Source of the DNA: Niabella sp.
GTDB taxonomy: Bacteria > Bacteroidota > Bacteroidia > Chitinophagales > Chitinophagaceae
Reading direction: 5' to 3'
DNA: 45,251 bases
Assembly (NCBI GenBank): GCA_027493055.1
Contig: JAPUDO010000109.1
Span: 1 to 45,251, forward strand
Shown here in pieces: positions 8,902-17,964 of the stretch. The notes beneath the pieces are model-generated. The model saw nothing but the letters and a program-made list of their open reading frames with translations. It was not told the DNA's origin and searched no databases. Numbering within the stretch: position 1 is the first letter of the stretch; every line of letters begins with the position of its first letter. Made by a program: the position numbers and the translations under genes.

Positions 8902-10251
8902 CTATTCCAATTCTTTTATCTTAATATTCTTAAACCATACTTCATCACCATGGTCCTGCAAAAGAATATTTCCCGATGCAGCATTTCCAAAATCCGGCCA
9001 GCTCTTATACTTACTATAGGCAACCAATGCATTCCACATTTGATTATTACGGCTGTACGTTACAATTTTTGTATTGTTTAACCAATGCTCTACATCATTA
9101 CCCCTCACTATTACCATTGCTGTATTAAAATCATTTTTCCGGAAAGGCTTATCAGAAGGCGCAGCAATAAGGTCATATAATGATCCTAAAGTTCTGTTGC
9201 CCTTTACTCCCAACTTAGCATCGGGGTGCTTCTCATCATCCAGGATTTGAAATTCACAACCAATAGCCGAGCCCTCTCCTTTATTCATGTCTGGATTTAC
9301 AAAATATTTTATTCCGCTATTGGCGCCCTCTGTAATTTTAAAGTCGGCTTTAAGAATAAAGTTTTTATATTTTTTTGTAGTAACAATATCACCGCCATTT
9401 GTAGATTCGCCGCCCCCGCTTTTTAATACTTTAAGAATTCCTCCATCTATAACCCATCCTTTTTCAGGAAAGCTGTTGAGCTTTGCGCCTCTCCAGCCTT
9501 CAGTTGTAGTGCCGTCCCACAGCAGCTTCCAGCCATCTTTTACTTCCCTGTCGGAAAGTGAATTGGGTATTACATTAACTTCAGGGGCCCCGTTTTTCTC
9601 ACGCTTTATATACTTTGCCGGATCGGTGGTACAGATCCTTATACTTCTCCAGCTTACTGTTTTGCCTTCTTCTTCAGTTTTACCAATAGAATGTACCTGC
9701 AAAGCAATAAATCCTTTTAATGTTTTATCATCCCAAAGATTGGCGCAGGGGATACCATTAACCCAGGTACGAATTGATTTTCCTATGGCTTCGATCCTGG
9801 CTGTATTCCAGGCATTACTTTTAAATGCAGTACGGGCTTTGGGATTTTCTGTAAGAGGATATAACCATCCGCGGCGGGCTTCATCATAGATGCCTCCGGA
9901 CCAGGCGCGGGGTGCAGGATCAATCTCAAACTGGTAACCATGTACACGGCCGTTATTGTAGTCTTTTTCCGACAGGCTTCTGAACTGAACACCCGAGTTC
10001 AGGCCATTATCTATTTTAAATTCAAATTCTAAAATAAAATCACCATACTCTTTTTCTGTGGCCAGAAATGTATTGGGCGTTTTAAGTCTGGAAATGCCAA
10101 CGATTGTATTACCCACTATTTTGTATTCCGCTGTTCCGTTAAGCTTCTTCCAGCCGTTAAAATTTTTTCCATTAAATAATGGTTCCCATTTTTGTGCAAC
10201 GGCTGTCAAAGCAAAAAGACATAACAGCGATAGTAAAACATTTCTTTTCAT
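8902..10251 (-). CDS. Secreted protein with two DUF1080 (3-keto-disaccharide hydrolase) domains
   Basis: The start at 10251 ([20 protein letters not shown]) gives a neat signal peptide; the frame to 10320 adds an unlikely leader. Two concanavalin-like DUF1080/PF06439 domains follow in 449 residues. The first begins [17 protein letters not shown] (about 20) and contains NSGVQFRS and GYQFEID. The second begins [14 protein letters not shown] (about 245) and contains NSGIKYFV and GCEFQILDD. Members of the family cleave 3-keto-glycosides after a Gfo/Idh/MocA enzyme has oxidised the sugar at C3, and just such an enzyme is encoded immediately upstream. The reaction here is therefore probable from family and context, with the true glycoside unknown. 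It acts in the periplasm or at the surface. Confidence 0.85.
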   Translation of the reverse strand: MKRNVLLSLLCLFALTAVAQKWEPLFNGKNFNGWKKLNGTAEYKIVGNTIVGISRLKTPNTFLATEKEYGDFILEFEFKIDNGLNSGVQFRSLSEKDYNNGRVHGYQFEIDPAPRAWSGGIYDEARRGWLYPLTENPKARTAFKSNAWNTARIEAIGKSIRTWVNGIPCANLWDDKTLKGFIALQVHSIGKTEEEGKTVSWRSIRICTTDPAKYIKREKNGAPEVNVIPNSLSDREVKDGWKLLWDGTTTEGWRGAKLNSFPEKGWVIDGGILKVLKSGGGESTNGGDIVTTKKYKNFILKADFKITEGANSGIKYFVNPDMNKGEGSAIGCEFQILDDEKHPDAKLGVKGNRTLGSLYDLIAAPSDKPFRKNDFNTAMVIVRGNDVEHWLNNTKIVTYSRNNQMWNALVAYSKYKSWPDFGNAASGNILLQDHGDEVWFKNIKIKELE

Positions 10252-10373
10252 GCGTTTATTTTTTATTGTTTTTTGCCACATGGAATTCGCCAAGATAATC
10301 TCAGAGAGTCCATTAAACATCCCTTTGGGTATGTAAAACTCTTTGGGCTCATTTCATATTCAGATATATTATT

Positions 10374-11792
10374 TTATAGCTTGTAAAAATCTTCCCAGCC
10401 TTTGCTTGGCGGCAATCCTGCAAGCATAGCATTTGCAAATGCATGATTCGTTATTTGTTTCAGCCGGCTGTCAAAAAATAATTGTGTATTTAAACGTTGG
10501 GCTATTACACCCAGCGAGAATACCTGGCTCAACGGGCCATGTATTTCAAATGGCGACCGTGTTTTTTCCATGCCATTACATGCCAGCAGGAAATTTTTAA
10601 AATGATTGGAAGAACTGGGCGGTACTTGCGGCAGGCGGCCAGCCATCTCTTTTGCTTTACTTTCGGGTATAATAGTTAAAGTACTTCCATGGCTGGCCCC
10701 TTTAAAAATAAGGTCTTTACTGTAAATAATTTTCCCGGGGTTCAATGCAGATTTAGGTGCATTACCCTGATTGGTAACGGGTATGCTGGGGTCAAGCCCC
10801 GAAACACCATAGCCGGGAGGAATAGGCGGCAGATTATCAAGGCCATCGTACCACGTTATATCTAACGGCGGCATACCAGCCCGTTGCGGAAAGCGGAATA
10901 ATATAGTAGAAGAATAAGGGAAAAAATAATCGTTATGCCCTTTTTCTTTAACCAGCGTAACCTCATAGGGCAAACCAAGCTCCAGGAACTCATGAGCAGT
11001 GTCCAGTATATGTGCGCCCCAATCTCCAAGCGCACCCATGCCAAAGTCATACCAGCAGCGCCATTCCCCCTGATGATATCTTTCATTATAATCATGGTAT
11101 GGAACTGCGCTCAGCCAGGTCATCCAGTCCATATCTGTTGGGATGGGTTGCTTCTCAGGAAGCTTATAGATATTACTATCCAGGTTATGCCACCGGCGCG
11201 GATTATTCATGTGCGCTGTAATTGCAGTAACATCTTTTATGATACCTGCTTCTTTCCATGCCTTAAACTGAAAATAATTTGCTTCCGAATGTCCCTGGTT
11301 TCCCACCTGGGTTACAACGTTAGGATACTTTTTTGCAGCCTGCATCATCAGCTCTGCTTCATAAAATGTTCTTGCCATGGGTTTTTCTACGTACACATGC
11401 TTTCCGTAAGCCATTGCCATCATGCAAATGGGAAAATGAGAATGATCGGGAGTAGCCACTACTACCGCATCAAACTGCTTACCTGCTTTATCAAACATTT
11501 CGCGGAAATCCCTGAACCTTTTAGCCCTGGGATACAATCCTATTGCTTCCTGTGTATGCTTAGCTCCCATATCCACATCGCAAAGCGCTACCACATTCAC
11601 CATTCCTGTAGCTGCAAATTCCTGAACAATCTGCAGGCCCCTGTTACCAATACCAATATGGGCAATATTCACTTTTTTATCAGCCCCTATTACCTGTTTA
11701 TAACTACGGGCATTGAGCAGCGTATGTGAACCTGCAGCAACTGAGGCCGAGGTTAATGCCATTGTTTTTAAAAAATTCCTGCGCTTAACCAT
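10374..11792 (-). CDS. Tat-exported Gfo/Idh/MocA family oxidoreductase
   Basis: A 472-residue NAD(P)-dependent sugar oxidoreductase. It begins MVKRRNFLKTMALTSASVAAG, a textbook twin-arginine signal (RRNFLK), so it is exported folded, with its cofactor, to the periplasm. The Rossmann motif is IGIGNRGLQ (about 46-54), and the family VEKPMARTFYEA (about 135) carries the catalytic-lysine EKP motif. The C-terminal half holds DITWYDGLDNLPPIPPGYG, typical of the bacterial Gfo/Idh/MocA C-terminal domain. It lies upstream of the double DUF1080 gene, and together they fit a two-step oxidation then eliminative cleavage of a glycoside. A substrate cannot be named. 63 bases separate it from the PhyH gene before it. 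Confidence 0.9.
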   Translation of the reverse strand: MVKRRNFLKTMALTSASVAAGSHTLLNARSYKQVIGADKKVNIAHIGIGNRGLQIVQEFAATGMVNVVALCDVDMGAKHTQEAIGLYPRAKRFRDFREMFDKAGKQFDAVVVATPDHSHFPICMMAMAYGKHVYVEKPMARTFYEAELMMQAAKKYPNVVTQVGNQGHSEANYFQFKAWKEAGIIKDVTAITAHMNNPRRWHNLDSNIYKLPEKQPIPTDMDWMTWLSAVPYHDYNERYHQGEWRCWYDFGMGALGDWGAHILDTAHEFLELGLPYEVTLVKEKGHNDYFFPYSSTILFRFPQRAGMPPLDITWYDGLDNLPPIPPGYGVSGLDPSIPVTNQGNAPKSALNPGKIIYSKDLIFKGASHGSTLTIIPESKAKEMAGRLPQVPPSSSNHFKNFLLACNGMEKTRSPFEIHGPLSQVFSLGVIAQRLNTQLFFDSRLKQITNHAFANAMLAGLPPSKGWEDFYKL

Positions 11793-11855
11793 AACATTGA
11801 GTTTCTGTTTTTTAATACTTTAGGTGGAAAAGTAGTGATTATTTTTAAAACTTCT

Positions 11856-12692
11856 TTAATCAAATGCTGTATTCTGGTTTCTGTGATAAATTAAAGGGTT
11901 GTGAACATCATTATCCAGTATATCTCCTACTGATAAATCCTTTAAATAGATTTCGGGAAGAATATTGGGCTCACCATTGTACACATTTCCCTCAGGCATA
12001 TAAGCACAGGTCATTGCCCGCCTGTAACCATTTGTCATATTGGCCCCTGCGCCATGAATAGTTAGCCCATTATGGAATGAGCAACTCCCTGCTTTCATCT
12101 TCCCGCAAAAGGAAGGCACTTTGGAAAACTGCGGATAAACGGAAAAAATACCATCCATATTCTTTCCGATCCCTTTGTTTTCAAAAGTAGTTTCTTTAAA
12201 CGAGCCAGGTATAAAATACAGGCATCCGTTTTCTGGTGTTGCATCATCCAGTGCAACCCAGATAGACAGTGCCCGCCTATCTGAAAAAGACCAGAAAGGA
12301 GTGTCAAGATGCCAGGAGGTTGGATTGGCCCATGGTCGCTTTATCAGGGCCTGGTCATGCCATATACGTATGCCCTCAACTCCTGAAAGCTCCGCTGCCA
12401 TTTTCCCGATCCGCGGATCTGACATTAATTTCTTCACGGCCTCATTGGTCTGCCACAGATTGAGAAGCTGATCGAAGACTTTTGAAAAATAGCCGGCATC
12501 CTCATTTATGCCGTCATCCATACCTACCTGTATATTTTTCCCAGGTATTTTTATGCCATTCCGTTCATCAATTGCGTTTGCAACTGCGTTCCGCCAGTCT
12601 TCAAGCTCGTTTACACCTAAAAAATCTTCTATAACAAGAAAGCCATTTTCTCTATAAAACGAAACCTGTTCTTTAGTCAATTTATGATTCAT
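11856..12692 (-). CDS. Phytanoyl-CoA dioxygenase (PhyH) family protein 1
   Basis: A soluble Fe(II)/2-oxoglutarate oxygenase of 278 residues. The facial triad is visible: TSWHLD gives His128 and Asp130, and IHGAGANMTNGYRR gives His213 with Arg224 or Arg225 for 2-oxoglutarate. QVSFYRENGFLVIEDFL at the start is the standard N-terminus of the family. No signal peptide is seen, so it is cytoplasmic. Its place inside a sus operon, between a rhamnosidase and a Gfo/Idh enzyme, suggests it hydroxylates or demethylates a small molecule that comes from the imported glycan or its aglycone. This is inference only. A second, diverged paralogue is encoded at 33027-33851. Confidence 0.88.
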   Translation of the reverse strand: MNHKLTKEQVSFYRENGFLVIEDFLGVNELEDWRNAVANAIDERNGIKIPGKNIQVGMDDGINEDAGYFSKVFDQLLNLWQTNEAVKKLMSDPRIGKMAAELSGVEGIRIWHDQALIKRPWANPTSWHLDTPFWSFSDRRALSIWVALDDATPENGCLYFIPGSFKETTFENKGIGKNMDGIFSVYPQFSKVPSFCGKMKAGSCSFHNGLTIHGAGANMTNGYRRAMTCAYMPEGNVYNGEPNILPEIYLKDLSVGDILDNDVHNPLIYHRNQNTAFD

Positions 12693-12907
12693 ATTTTAAA
12701 ATTTTCGAGCTGGATCATCTCAAACGTACCGGATAGTAAAGCATTTAAAAACGCTTATACAGGCCAGTATCTCATCTTTTTTCAAGTGCGAAGCCAGTAC
12801 ACCTCATACCAGTGGCTGTGAGGATACCTCAGCGATGATGAAGACGCCTCATACAACCGCTGCAGGAACACTCCGCATAGTTTTTTTCTATACTAACATT
12901 TTATTTA

Positions 12908-15900
12908 CTAACGGAAACTTACATTATGAACACTTGTTCCGTAAATGACAACCGGCCCTAACAAGCCGGACCGGCGAAGGTATTTGTCGGCATCGGGATC
13001 ATCGAACTTAACAATATTTGTTTTGGTGAGCCGCCTATCCACCGGAAGCCTGCCATCTCCTATCAGCCTGTTGGCCCATAAATTGGTAATTACTATTTCT
13101 ACCTGGTTCTTACCGGGCTTGATATAATCTGTTATATCTGTAACAAACGGGGCGGCCCATATTGTGCCCAGACTTTTACCATTGATGATAACCGTTGCCA
13201 TATCCTGCACATTGCCAAGATTGAGCTCGTATTTCCGTTTTTCCAATTTATCTATATAAAAATCATTGACGTAAGTAGCCGAACCGGAATAGTATTTTAT
13301 ATCAGGATTTTCAAATTCAGTCCAGGATTGAAGCTGCTGCAGGATTATTGCGGCAGGTGCATTCCAGGCTGTATCAAATTTCACTGTCCACGGGCTATCT
13401 AATTTTTTAATAAAAACAGGCTGCTTTGCCATAACAACAGCACGTTTCCCATCTGCCCGCTGCAGCTCATACCTGCCCGGCTGGTTTACAATTGCCTGAA
13501 CAGCGCCTGCCCGCTCACGCAGCTCAACAAAGGGCTTTGCATGAGGAAGCAGTGCAGTGCCGGTACCAGTGATCTTTGAAACAGGCAGTTGTTTCTTTAG
13601 AGGATTTGTGAAAACAATGAATTTCGAAGCACCTGGTCCAAAATACAGGGGAATAACGGTTTGCCCGTTTTCCACCCTGTAATTCACAATATCTTCTATC
13701 TTTCCTGTAACAGGATCCCAAAGCTGGGGGGCTTTTCCTGTAACGCGAAAACGGCATTCAACCGATGCATACCTGTCAGGTTCTGATGGCAGATACCTGT
13801 AAACAAAATCACTGAATTCTTTCCATAAGAACCGGTTGGAAACAAAATAAATATCCGCTTCGGCGGTTTGCCGGTGTATATATTCAAGCGCGGCAGTTGT
13901 ATCGCTGCCTGTAAATTCAAAATCGGGAATAGCCTGCATGGATCTAAGCACAGCATTGATATCGCGGCCCCATATTACCCGGCCTTTTCCGTACTTATTT
14001 TCAAGTACCTGTTTCCCGTCAATATTGCCCCAAAGCCGGCGGGATATTGCATTCAGCTCTGTATCGCTGAGCGGATAACTTTTCAGGCCTGTAGCCCTTT
14101 GAGGCCGCGGTGCCAGAATAGTAGCACCGTTCCTTACCAGCTCTTCCACTTTTTTTAATACATCGAGGTTAATGGTTTGCTCTTGAGGAAGTACCAGCAG
14201 GCGATAGCTCATCCCATCGGGCAGCACCAGCTTCCCATTTTTTACTGTAACTTTGTATAATACATCGGCTGCACATTTGTCCCAGTCATACCCGTATGCT
14301 AATTGGGGAAACTCTTCTTTTAAGAAAACAAAATTGGGAACATCATCACCATAATAATATAATACATCTGCAACAAAAAGCCCCTGCTGTAACATGAAGC
14401 TGCTGCGGTTCAAATAACCGGTAAAATCGCCTGCCTGCTGCCACCAGGTTACATTAGGATTCATGTGCGTTCCGGCAAAGTATTCATTTCCCGGCAAACC
14501 AAATTCGCGGGGGGAGGAAGTAAATGTATGCCAGACAATGCGGTTTACACCCGAACAGAAAACCCTGTCAAGATTTGTTTTCAGCTCTGCTGGCGACCGC
14601 TCCCACTGCGGGCCGATGCTGGTGGGGCCTTCAGCAGCTACAAACCGTTTCCCGTTGGTATGGGCTACACAAGCTGACTGTTTTACAGCGAGACGCGCCG
14701 CATCGGAAACCCGGTGCGTGTTGGCCATTGCCCAAAATTCGCCTTGTGGAAAATCGCTGATAGCCATTGTTTTCAGCGCATCTACGGGTGCTGAATGCGG
14801 ACCTCCTGATTCGGGATGAATACCCATTCCATATTGATGCGCCAGATCAGCAAAAAGCTGGTAATGGTTTTTAGCCACGCATGCGCCGATGGTTTTCCTG
14901 AAATCGTACAGGAACCGGTTGGAGACTTCCTGGCTCTCTACTACCCTTCCGGCGAGGATGGGCATATACATCATTATATCATAGCCGCTGTTGTTTCTAA
15001 ATTCAGCGGGAAAGTTTTGTGTCCAGTTCACCGCCCCCATTTCCCAGCTATCTGTTTGTAAAAACTTCACACTGTTGCCCACAGACTGAGCGGTATGAAT
15101 CAGCGGTTCTATCACTGTTTTACTGAAATGCCTGAAAGCATCGGGATTCAGATGGTCCATCGACAGTCCGTTCCATCCATCACTGGTAGTGGATGTTTCC
15201 ACTCCCGTACAGGTCCAGCCATACCGTATAATAGTCCAGTCGCCCGCGGGCGCATCCCATTTCAGTACTTTTCCGTCAAAAAAAGATGTAACATCAATAA
15301 TATCTTTCTGCTTTACTATATTAACATTTGTTGTATTAAAGAATCCCTCTCTTAGTTCATAAAGTGGATAAATACCGCTTGACCCCATTGACCGGTTTAA
15401 TGTTTTTTTTGACCAGTTGGCGATGGCTTCATCCCTGAGCGGTGCTATTTTATCAGGCTTAGGGATTGCCTGTATCATAACATCCTGGTATAACAAGCGT
15501 GTTTCAGGTTGTGGAAGGGGTACGGTAATCAGCCTGCCGCCAGTAATATCTGTTTCTGCAGTAACAATTTTTTTAAGGGCCAGTTCAGGCGTAATGGAGG
15601 GACCGCCGGGATTCCAGCCACTTTGAATATTTACGCTCAGTTCTATCCCTACCCTATCGGCCTCTCTTACTGCATGCCGGTATAACTCCATCCATTCGGG
15701 GCTCATGAATACCGGGCCCGCCTTCGTTTTTTTTGCAACATTATAACTGGAGCTTCCTGCATCTACAATGGATGCGCCACCGTATCCTTTCGCTTTCATT
15801 TCTTCCAGGTCTCTCGTTATAGATTCTTTGGTAGCCATACTGTTCAGCCACCACCAGTAACACCTGAGCTTTGATTCAGGAGGGGGATTTAAAAACCCAT

Positions 15901-16015
15901 TTTTCAAAACGGCATTACCTGTATTCCATTGGGTTTGTAACGGATAAGAAAGTTGCTGGCCAAACAATTGAAGACGGAGCACGATCCAACCTGTCATTAG
16001 AAAATATTTCAACAT
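12908..16015 (-). CDS. GH106-type alpha-L-rhamnosidase-like glycoside hydrolase
   Basis: A large secreted enzyme of 1035 residues, of the size usual for GH106. It has a short signal-like N-terminus ending near LFGQ, and then the family hallmark GFLNPPPESK, YWWWLNSMATKESITRDLEEMK (quoted in parts: YWWWLN, then RDLEEMKAKGYGGA). The core TIM-barrel region contains LQTDSWEMGAVNW, HPESGGPHSAP and VAAEGPTSIGPQWERSP, with several acidic residues that could serve in catalysis. The C-terminal third is beta-rich, with a galactose-binding-like domain (YVNDFYIDKLEKRKYELNLGNVQDMA in pieces: NLGNVQDMATVIING). GH106 enzymes remove alpha-L-rhamnose from plant pectins, flavonoids or bacterial glycans. Which linkage this one cuts is unknown. 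It follows susD1 by 137 bases. Confidence 0.8.
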   Translation of the reverse strand: MLKYFLMTGWIVLRLQLFGQQLSYPLQTQWNTGNAVLKNGFLNPPPESKLRCYWWWLNSMATKESITRDLEEMKAKGYGGASIVDAGSSSYNVAKKTKAGPVFMSPEWMELYRHAVREADRVGIELSVNIQSGWNPGGPSITPELALKKIVTAETDITGGRLITVPLPQPETRLLYQDVMIQAIPKPDKIAPLRDEAIANWSKKTLNRSMGSSGIYPLYELREGFFNTTNVNIVKQKDIIDVTSFFDGKVLKWDAPAGDWTIIRYGWTCTGVETSTTSDGWNGLSMDHLNPDAFRHFSKTVIEPLIHTAQSVGNSVKFLQTDSWEMGAVNWTQNFPAEFRNNSGYDIMMYMPILAGRVVESQEVSNRFLYDFRKTIGACVAKNHYQLFADLAHQYGMGIHPESGGPHSAPVDALKTMAISDFPQGEFWAMANTHRVSDAARLAVKQSACVAHTNGKRFVAAEGPTSIGPQWERSPAELKTNLDRVFCSGVNRIVWHTFTSSPREFGLPGNEYFAGTHMNPNVTWWQQAGDFTGYLNRSSFMLQQGLFVADVLYYYGDDVPNFVFLKEEFPQLAYGYDWDKCAADVLYKVTVKNGKLVLPDGMSYRLLVLPQEQTINLDVLKKVEELVRNGATILAPRPQRATGLKSYPLSDTELNAISRRLWGNIDGKQVLENKYGKGRVIWGRDINAVLRSMQAIPDFEFTGSDTTAALEYIHRQTAEADIYFVSNRFLWKEFSDFVYRYLPSEPDRYASVECRFRVTGKAPQLWDPVTGKIEDIVNYRVENGQTVIPLYFGPGASKFIVFTNPLKKQLPVSKITGTGTALLPHAKPFVELRERAGAVQAIVNQPGRYELQRADGKRAVVMAKQPVFIKKLDSPWTVKFDTAWNAPAAIILQQLQSWTEFENPDIKYYSGSATYVNDFYIDKLEKRKYELNLGNVQDMATVIINGKSLGTIWAAPFVTDITDYIKPGKNQVEIVITNLWANRLIGDGRLPVDRRLTKTNIVKFDDPDADKYLRRSGLLGPVVIYGTSVHNVSFR

Positions 16016-16152
16016 ACTACTAAGATAGTTTACAAAAGGTTCAGATTATTTCAAGAAGCACGACAAATTAATCTTTTTGTTTTTATTAGTTGCCGGAAGT
16101 GGCTCTGCATACGGGCGGGGCAGGAAGAATAAACAGAACGAAAGCCTGCGCA

Positions 16153-17943
16153 TTACCGGTTTGTCCATCCGGGGTTCTGTTTTATCACTACATCCTTATT
16201 AGTTTCTATTACTTTTTGTGGTATAGGCCATAAATTATATTGAAACGTAAGCGTAGCCTGGGCTTCGGGCCAGAAGGCATATTTCCTTATTCTGTCAACA
16301 GCAATATTTGCGCCCATCCGTAATAATGTGTTCCAGCGAAATTCTTCATAGATCAATTCCCTTGCCCGTTCATCAAGTATGGTATTGAACGCGTCGTCCA
16401 TATCTGCCGCGGTTACTTTATAGCTGCATTGAGCCCTGTCTCTTAATAAATTAATATCAGCAGCGGCACCAGCTTTATCACCGTTGCGTTGTTTGGCTTC
16501 AGCCCTTAATAAAATAGTTTCCGGTAAGCGGATGATATAATCATCACGGAACAGATTGCTCCTGTTTTCGCCATCGGCGATGCCTGTAAATTTATCAGTT
16601 GCAATTTTACAGGAAACCGGGTAGCAAAGGCTTCTGTTATTCGTATTGGTGGTGGCATCCGGCCCGCCATTGTACATAACATCCCAGGGAACGTCCTTTT
16701 TAAAGTAAGGAGAGCTGGCTACATTACCTTTGAATCTTCTTCTGAATACCGCATCGCTGTTACGCATATCAGCAGCCCATTTATCGGCATAAATACCATC
16801 TCTTACATACATAGTGGGGATAATCTGAACAATACCCCGTCCACCAACATCTTCAAGCGTTCCGGTAAGATGATCTTTTGCACCATCCCTTAAATCAGCG
16901 CTGTAATACCGGGTATAGCCGAGTTTTGATTTGCTATCTCCCGCCCTGTAAGCTGCGTAATCAATTTGTGTAGCCCATATACACTCCGTATTGCCCTCCT
17001 GGTAGTTCACATTACCTTCCTGAAAAAGGTCCCAATAATAATTAGTGGGCTGAAGCAATGTATCTACCACTGCACTGGCGTTGAAAACCCCGCCCTGGTA
17101 CACCGGGAATGAAACTGCCGCCTCATTCCGCCTTGAACCGTAACGGGCTTTAACCAGTGAATATTTGCCGCCATCAATAACCTTGCTTGCAGCGCTGATT
17201 GCTTTTGTAAGCGCAGCGGTGGCCTCTGCATCTTTTCCATCTGCTTTCAGCTGAATACCCATTGCCAGGTAGAGCTCACATAAATTATGGTGCGCAGCAG
17301 CCCTTACCAGCCTTCCGCCGGCGGTGGTTGTTTCCGGCAGATCATTTTCAACAGCTTCCAGGTCATCTATAGCAAATTGATAGGTCTCAACCCTGCCGGG
17401 ACGTTCAAAATCAAATTGGGGAACGGTACTTATTTTGGTAACAATAGGCACGCCTCCAAAAAGCTCACCCAGGTTTCGGTAAGCAAACGCCCTGAAGAAC
17501 CTGGCCTGCGCTACCGCATATTTTTTCTCTGCATCGGAGCCCCATTGTATTTGCGGCAGCTCAGCGGCATGCAAAGCCAGGTTAGCACGGCTAATTACAT
17601 AATACCAGGTACTGTAAATTTCATAAAAGGTACCGTTATCAGCATTGATACTGCCGTAATTATTAAAAGTGCTGCCTCGCCTGATGCTGGCCACATCAAA
17701 AAGATCAGTTCCATTACCACGCATGTTAAATATCCAGCCTGTTTCGCTGGGGTTAGTCCATAAATCTCTTATATGGCTGTATATGGAAACCAGCACCTGG
17801 TCTACCTGCTGCGATGTAGAAAAGGCATTATCTACCGTATAAAACGATTCTGGAACTTCTGTAAGAAAGTCTTTGTCTTTTTTGCAACCTGTACTCACCA
17901 GTAAATAAAGAGCTACAGGAATGATATATATAAGCTTTTTCAT
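16153..17943 (-). CDS. SusD/RagB family surface glycan-binding lipoprotein 1
   Basis: The lid lipoprotein of a SusCD glycan importer, held on the outer leaflet of the outer membrane. A 596-residue protein with lipoprotein signal LYLLVSTGCKK, cysteine near residue 20. Tetratricopeptide-like helices of the SusD fold are recognisable: KKYAVAQARFFRAFAYRNLGELFGGVPIV (in parts: ARFFRAFAYRNL) and the C-terminal ETILLRAEAKQRNGDKAGAAADINLLRDRA (in parts: LLRAEAKQRNGDK). DERARELIYEEFRWNTLLRMG followed by the closing YNLWPIPQKVIETN and QNPGW are standard family endings. It begins 21 bases after susC1 and certainly shares its transcript. Confidence 0.96.
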   Translation of the reverse strand: MKKLIYIIPVALYLLVSTGCKKDKDFLTEVPESFYTVDNAFSTSQQVDQVLVSIYSHIRDLWTNPSETGWIFNMRGNGTDLFDVASIRRGSTFNNYGSINADNGTFYEIYSTWYYVISRANLALHAAELPQIQWGSDAEKKYAVAQARFFRAFAYRNLGELFGGVPIVTKISTVPQFDFERPGRVETYQFAIDDLEAVENDLPETTTAGGRLVRAAAHHNLCELYLAMGIQLKADGKDAEATAALTKAISAASKVIDGGKYSLVKARYGSRRNEAAVSFPVYQGGVFNASAVVDTLLQPTNYYWDLFQEGNVNYQEGNTECIWATQIDYAAYRAGDSKSKLGYTRYYSADLRDGAKDHLTGTLEDVGGRGIVQIIPTMYVRDGIYADKWAADMRNSDAVFRRRFKGNVASSPYFKKDVPWDVMYNGGPDATTNTNNRSLCYPVSCKIATDKFTGIADGENRSNLFRDDYIIRLPETILLRAEAKQRNGDKAGAAADINLLRDRAQCSYKVTAADMDDAFNTILDERARELIYEEFRWNTLLRMGANIAVDRIRKYAFWPEAQATLTFQYNLWPIPQKVIETNKDVVIKQNPGWTNR

Positions 17944-17964
17944 AATAAAAGTAGATTGATTTTA

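Noticed and set aside
9287-9889. 200-codon plus-strand frame opposite the DUF1080 gene
   Set aside because: The composition (many Ser, Pro, Phe) is typical of an antisense frame; the minus strand shows two strong domains.
10935-11729. 264-codon plus-strand frame opposite the Tat-exported Gfo/Idh gene
   Set aside because: It is the antisense shadow of a clear family member, rich in Cys, His and Ile, and has no recognisable domain.
14238-14260. Operator-like ACTTTGTATAATACAT
   Set aside because: It is inside the GH106 coding region, with several mismatches to the operator and no promoter next to it.
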